A stretch of DNA of 7,971 bases from CAZKRU01 sp964555235. Lineage in GTDB: Bacteria > Verrucomicrobiota > Verrucomicrobiia > Methylacidiphilales > CAMAQI01. This document shows, piece after piece, positions 5,837 through 7,971 of this stretch (within the stretch, counting starts at the first letter, position 1; each line of letters starts with the position of its first letter). The position numbers and the translations under genes are program-made. Location of the stretch: the NCBI GenBank assembly GCA_964555235.1, contig CAZKRU010000121.1, positions 1 to 7,971 on the forward strand, read 5' to 3'. The notes under the pieces are model-generated. The model made no database searches. It was not told where the DNA came from and worked only from the letters and a program-made list of their open reading frames with translations.

Positions 5837-6160
5837 CAGGCCGCTCACGATTAACAGAACTCCGATCCAAAGACGCGGCGTCATTTTTTCTTTCAACACC
5901 AGACTCGCTCCAAAGGCGAGGAGAAGCGGGCTCAAGGCTTCGAAAGGATAAAGAAAACTGAGATCGGCCATCGGCATGAGTCCGAGCCAGAGAAAAAACC
6001 AGAGAGTCATGAGTCCAATGCCGCAGGCAAATGACGTGGCGACTTTCTTCTTCTGAACGGACTCTCCGACGGTTTCATTCATCGCGTGTTTGAGAAAAAT
6101 CTGTCCCCCCACCAAAGCTATTTGGGAGAGGAGTAATAGAATCCAAAAGAGCGGTTTCAT
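5810..6160 (-). CDS. ArnE-like small four-helix membrane protein (SMR/EamA superfamily)
   Basis: A 116-residue protein with four hydrophobic segments (about 5-24, 40-60, 65-88 and 96-113), the size and layout of SMR-type half-transporters. SQIALVGGQIFLKHA (12-26) resembles TM1 of ArnE, including Gln20 where EmrE has its essential Glu. FLYPFEALSPLLLAFGASL followed by LKEKMTPRLWIGVLLIVSGLLVV is the typical TM3-TM4 pattern. ArnE and ArnF together translocate undecaprenyl-phosphate-aminoarabinose across the inner membrane. A similar paired role is inferred here, with the substrate unknown. The start at 6160 is chosen over upstream in-frame codons because it has GAGGA 6 nt upstream and the extra 25 residues would be charged, non-membrane sequence. 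It overlaps the upstream gene by 4 bp (ATGA) and the arginase-like gene tail to tail by 27 bp. Confidence 0.8.
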   Translation of the reverse strand: MKPLFWILLLLSQIALVGGQIFLKHAMNETVGESVQKKKVATSFACGIGLMTLWFFLWLGLMPMADLSFLYPFEALSPLLLAFGASLVLKEKMTPRLWIGVLLIVSGLLVVALSGE

Positions 6161-6576
6161 ACGCGATCCTCGACCTGATGCAACGGTTTGGCAATGACCA
6201 GGACTCCGGCGAGAACCAGAGCAATTCCGATCCATCTCCCGAGGGTGATCGATTCCCCTAAAAAGAGCGCACTGGCGAGCGGAACAAAAACGTGTTCGAT
6301 GTTCACCAGATTAAAGGCAACGTTCAGCGGAAGGAGACGGAGCACCTTCAACCAAAAGACAAAACTTAAAAGATAAAAAAGAACCCCGACCCAAACCCAT
6401 CCGGAGGTCAGTCCCGAAATGCCAAGTCCTTGAAGAAATGAGGGAACTTGCACGACGGCATCCGCTCCCTTTTTCATAAAAACTTCGGAGGCGGTTACGC
6501 AGAGCGCGCATGCAATCACTCCTCCATAGGGAAGCGGTGAAGTCACACTTTTTGGGGAAACTTCCGGAGAGGTCAT
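6157..6576 (-). CDS. ArnF-like small four-helix membrane protein (SMR/EamA superfamily)
   Basis: A 139-residue protein with a short polar N-terminus and four hydrophobic segments (about 15-33, 58-80, 84-105 and 112-130). TM1 contains TASEVFMKKGAD. Its Glu31 lines up with the proton/substrate-coupling Glu of EmrE-type SMR proteins, unlike the partner gene. GVLFYLLSFVFWLKVLRLLPLNVAFNLVNIEH is close in character to the TM2-TM3 region of ArnF ([22 protein letters not shown]). LGESITLGRWIGIALVLAGVLVI is the common EamA/SMR C-terminal pattern. It begins 5 bp after the stop of the GNAT-like gene and ends in a 4-bp overlap with the ArnE-like gene, so the two halves are probably made in equal amounts and pair as a heterodimer. 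Family is fairly secure; the cargo is unknown. Confidence 0.8.
   Translation of the reverse strand: MTSPEVSPKSVTSPLPYGGVIACALCVTASEVFMKKGADAVVQVPSFLQGLGISGLTSGWVWVGVLFYLLSFVFWLKVLRLLPLNVAFNLVNIEHVFVPLASALFLGESITLGRWIGIALVLAGVLVIAKPLHQVEDRV
6167..6171 (-). promoter_or_regulatory. Shine-Dalgarno for the ArnE-like gene
   Basis: GAGGA on the minus strand, inside the 3' end of the ArnF-like gene, lies 6 nt before the ATG at 6160-6158. It decides the internal start over the longer open frame. Confidence 0.6.
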
Positions 6577-6595
6577 GCGAGTTATTTCAACTCGC
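6577..6595 (-). other. Inverted repeat across the acyltransferase/ArnF-like junction
   Basis: GCGAGTT (6577-6583) and AACTCGC (6589-6595) are perfect inverse copies around a 5-nt loop. In the transcript this hairpin spans the upstream gene's stop codon and ends immediately before the ATG at 6576-6574, where the ribosome-binding site should be. No good Shine-Dalgarno is visible. It could make translation of the ArnF-like gene depend on ribosomes finishing the upstream gene; this is inferred from position. Confidence 0.4.
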
Positions 6596-7811
6596 GATAA
6601 TTCGGAAACTTTGGCAGAGACTCATCGTAGCGGGTCGGCTCCAAAAACGGAAGAATCCACGGAAGCACCGAGTTGATCAGCGGATTGACGTGTCGAACAT
6701 AAAGGTCCAAAGGCGCCAATGCCAATTTCAAATGCAGTTTGGGCGAATAATTCAAAGGCCCACTATAATACTGTCGAACTCGATTCCGGATGATCCACGT
6801 AAAAATATCCCGAAGGGTCACAAAATAAAGATGCGCATCCAAGGCAATCGAATAATCCATTCCGATGTAGCAATCCTTCAATACGTCCCCATCCAAAACG
6901 CAGATGGTAAAGGCAACAATTCTCCCTTCGTGTCTCCAAACGAAAAAGCGTCCCTTCCCTTCCAACGACTTTCCAAGACCCAGAAAGAACTCTCGATTCA
7001 AAATTTCAAATTGATAACGCGATCTCCCCAAGGTTTGACGATAAAGCGGTTCAATTTCGTCAATGACTGGTGTGAAATCGGTCAAAACTTCCATTTCAAA
7101 CGTTCCGATGCGCGAGGCATCCCGGAATTTTTGACGCAAATTTTTCCGGGTCTTGTGACTTAACGTTTTCGCCATGTAATCATCAAAATCCTGGAAATGA
7201 AGGTCGATTTTCGAGGCGGGGAAACTCGGAATCCGCACAAAGCCTCCACGGTTGGTATAAAATTTTAAGGGGGCGCGGTAACGCGAGGGAAAATCCTTCA
7301 TGACCACCAGGGAGGCCTTCAGCGAGCGTGCAATCTCAGAAAGTGACTCGTTCAAAATCCGCGCGACCCAACGGAGGTGTTTTCCTTTTCCAGCCAATCC
7401 TCCCTCGCCTGCCGAGCATCCGATCATCAGCGTCTTCGTTTCAAAAAGATCCGGAAGCCATCGACAAACCGATCGCTCCATGGCGTTTCGAAAAAAAGCA
7501 GGAAGTCCTGCCAGGATATTCTGGCGCACGACAAATACGGGCTGAACCAAGACCTTGCCGGTCGATTTTTTGAGTACCAAATAGTAATGCTCAAACTGTG
7601 AGTCGAGCGCGCGATGCAGGAGCTCGTAATAAGCATGATCGAATCCTCTCTCTGCAAAACTCTCCATCCAGGCCATCTGATAGCGATGCGGAAGGTTGCG
7701 ATAGAGCTCAATGCTCCCAAAGCGATTCTTGAACTTGGATGCAGCCGTAGACTCCTCGACAGAAACAAATCTTTTCAGAGAAAGTGAGGCAAGATCAACA
7801 CTAGTTTGCAT
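6582..7811 (-). CDS. FemAB/BioF2-like GNAT-fold acyltransferase
   Basis: A 409-residue cytoplasmic protein with no signal peptide. The C-terminal part, about 205-380, fits an Acetyltransf_6 (BioF2/FemAB-like) GNAT domain. It has a basic helix MAKTLSHKTRKNLRQKFRD (213-231), then EIEPLYRQTLGRSRY (252-266), then the strands GRFFVWRHEGRIVAFTICVLDGDVL (287-311). GPLNYSPKLHLKLALAPLDL with YVRHVNP (351-377) forms the usual family tail. Residues 1-200 are probably the first, degenerate GNAT half common in such proteins, with no motif I can name. Relatives transfer amino-acyl or acyl groups, including to cell-envelope precursors; the donor and acceptor here are unknown. The ATG has no clear Shine-Dalgarno. 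It is the first gene of the minus-strand cluster, 5 bp from the ArnF-like gene. This suggests that it modifies what the flippase-like pair moves, or shares its substrate pathway. Confidence 0.75.
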   Translation of the reverse strand: MQTSVDLASLSLKRFVSVEESTAASKFKNRFGSIELYRNLPHRYQMAWMESFAERGFDHAYYELLHRALDSQFEHYYLVLKKSTGKVLVQPVFVVRQNILAGLPAFFRNAMERSVCRWLPDLFETKTLMIGCSAGEGGLAGKGKHLRWVARILNESLSEIARSLKASLVVMKDFPSRYRAPLKFYTNRGGFVRIPSFPASKIDLHFQDFDDYMAKTLSHKTRKNLRQKFRDASRIGTFEMEVLTDFTPVIDEIEPLYRQTLGRSRYQFEILNREFFLGLGKSLEGKGRFFVWRHEGRIVAFTICVLDGDVLKDCYIGMDYSIALDAHLYFVTLRDIFTWIIRNRVRQYYSGPLNYSPKLHLKLALAPLDLYVRHVNPLINSVLPWILPFLEPTRYDESLPKFPNYRELK

Positions 7812-7971
7812 AAAGGATCGCCTAGTGAAGCGTTCATTGCAAAAAAGTCGAGCCGCGTTTTGTTTTGAAGATTTGATTCCCCAAGCATTAGCGAAGAGTT
7901 GATGCGGCGGATGGTTTCACACAAAGCCTCAGCCCCTGTTCCATGGGGCAATGAGTGGTGAGAACAGGATT
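7812..7971. other. Region upstream of the minus-strand cluster, to window edge
   Basis: No supported gene is seen. An inverted repeat, CCTGTTC (7935-7941) with GAACAGG (7962-7968), has no T-run, so it is not called a terminator. No convincing promoter for the acyltransferase gene was found. A plus-strand ATG at 7951 opens a frame that leaves the window after seven codons without a good ribosome-binding site; it could be the start of a gene but cannot be judged. Two minus-strand frames also enter from the edge, with no recognisable protein character. Confidence 0.4.

Noticed and set aside
7935..7968. Inverted repeat CCTGTTC/GAACAGG as an intrinsic terminator
   Set aside because: It has a long 20-nt loop and no T-run on either strand. 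Half the context lies outside the window.
7775..7969. Minus-strand frame entering from the right edge and overlapping the acyltransferase start by 37 bp
   Set aside because: It has no recognisable domain, and the overlapping part would conflict with the acyltransferase. Another minus frame also enters from the edge (stop at 7888), and neither can be supported without upstream sequence.

Overview
The window holds eight protein-coding genes of a bacterial chromosome with roughly balanced base composition. The lineage cannot be fixed. The two intergenic regions that carry short periodic repeats (about 9-bp units such as CGCGAAANN) resemble repeats I associate loosely with Verrucomicrobiota and related phyla, so a PVC-type bacterium is a weak inference. 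No rRNA, tRNA, CRISPR array, transposase or phage gene is visible.

Layout from left to right. Positions 1-1041 (+) are the 3' part of an AspT/YidE/YbjL-type membrane transporter whose start lies outside the window. After 272 bp of non-coding DNA with a small repeat array come proC (1314-2141, +) and, sharing an ATGA start/stop overlap with it, a dihydrolipoamide-dehydrogenase-like flavoprotein (2138-3511, +). The flavoprotein has Ser in place of the first redox-active Cys. A convergent class I SAM methyltransferase follows (3550-4323, -). It is separated by about 520 bp of non-coding DNA from a divergent arginase-superfamily gene (4847-5836, +).

That non-coding block is the most structured part of the window. 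A 114-bp inverted repeat (4514-4627) can fold into an outer stem, two side hairpins and a long central stem. It lies between oppositely oriented arrays of 9-bp units (4474-4502 and 4649-4717). Further out, a perfect 13-bp inverted match (4391-4403 and 4777-4789) sits at similar distances from the starts of the two divergent genes.

The right end is a three-gene minus-strand cluster read leftward: a FemAB/GNAT-like acyltransferase (6582-7811) and two small four-helix membrane proteins (6157-6576 and 5810-6160). The two small proteins resemble the ArnF and ArnE halves of the undecaprenyl-phosphate-aminoarabinose flippase. The cluster is tightly packed (5-bp gap, then a 4-bp overlap), and its last gene overlaps the arginase-like gene tail to tail by 27 bp. 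A plausible but unproven reading is a small module that acylates and translocates a lipid or lipid-carrier-linked substrate. proC is the only gene assigned to a defined pathway step (proline synthesis).
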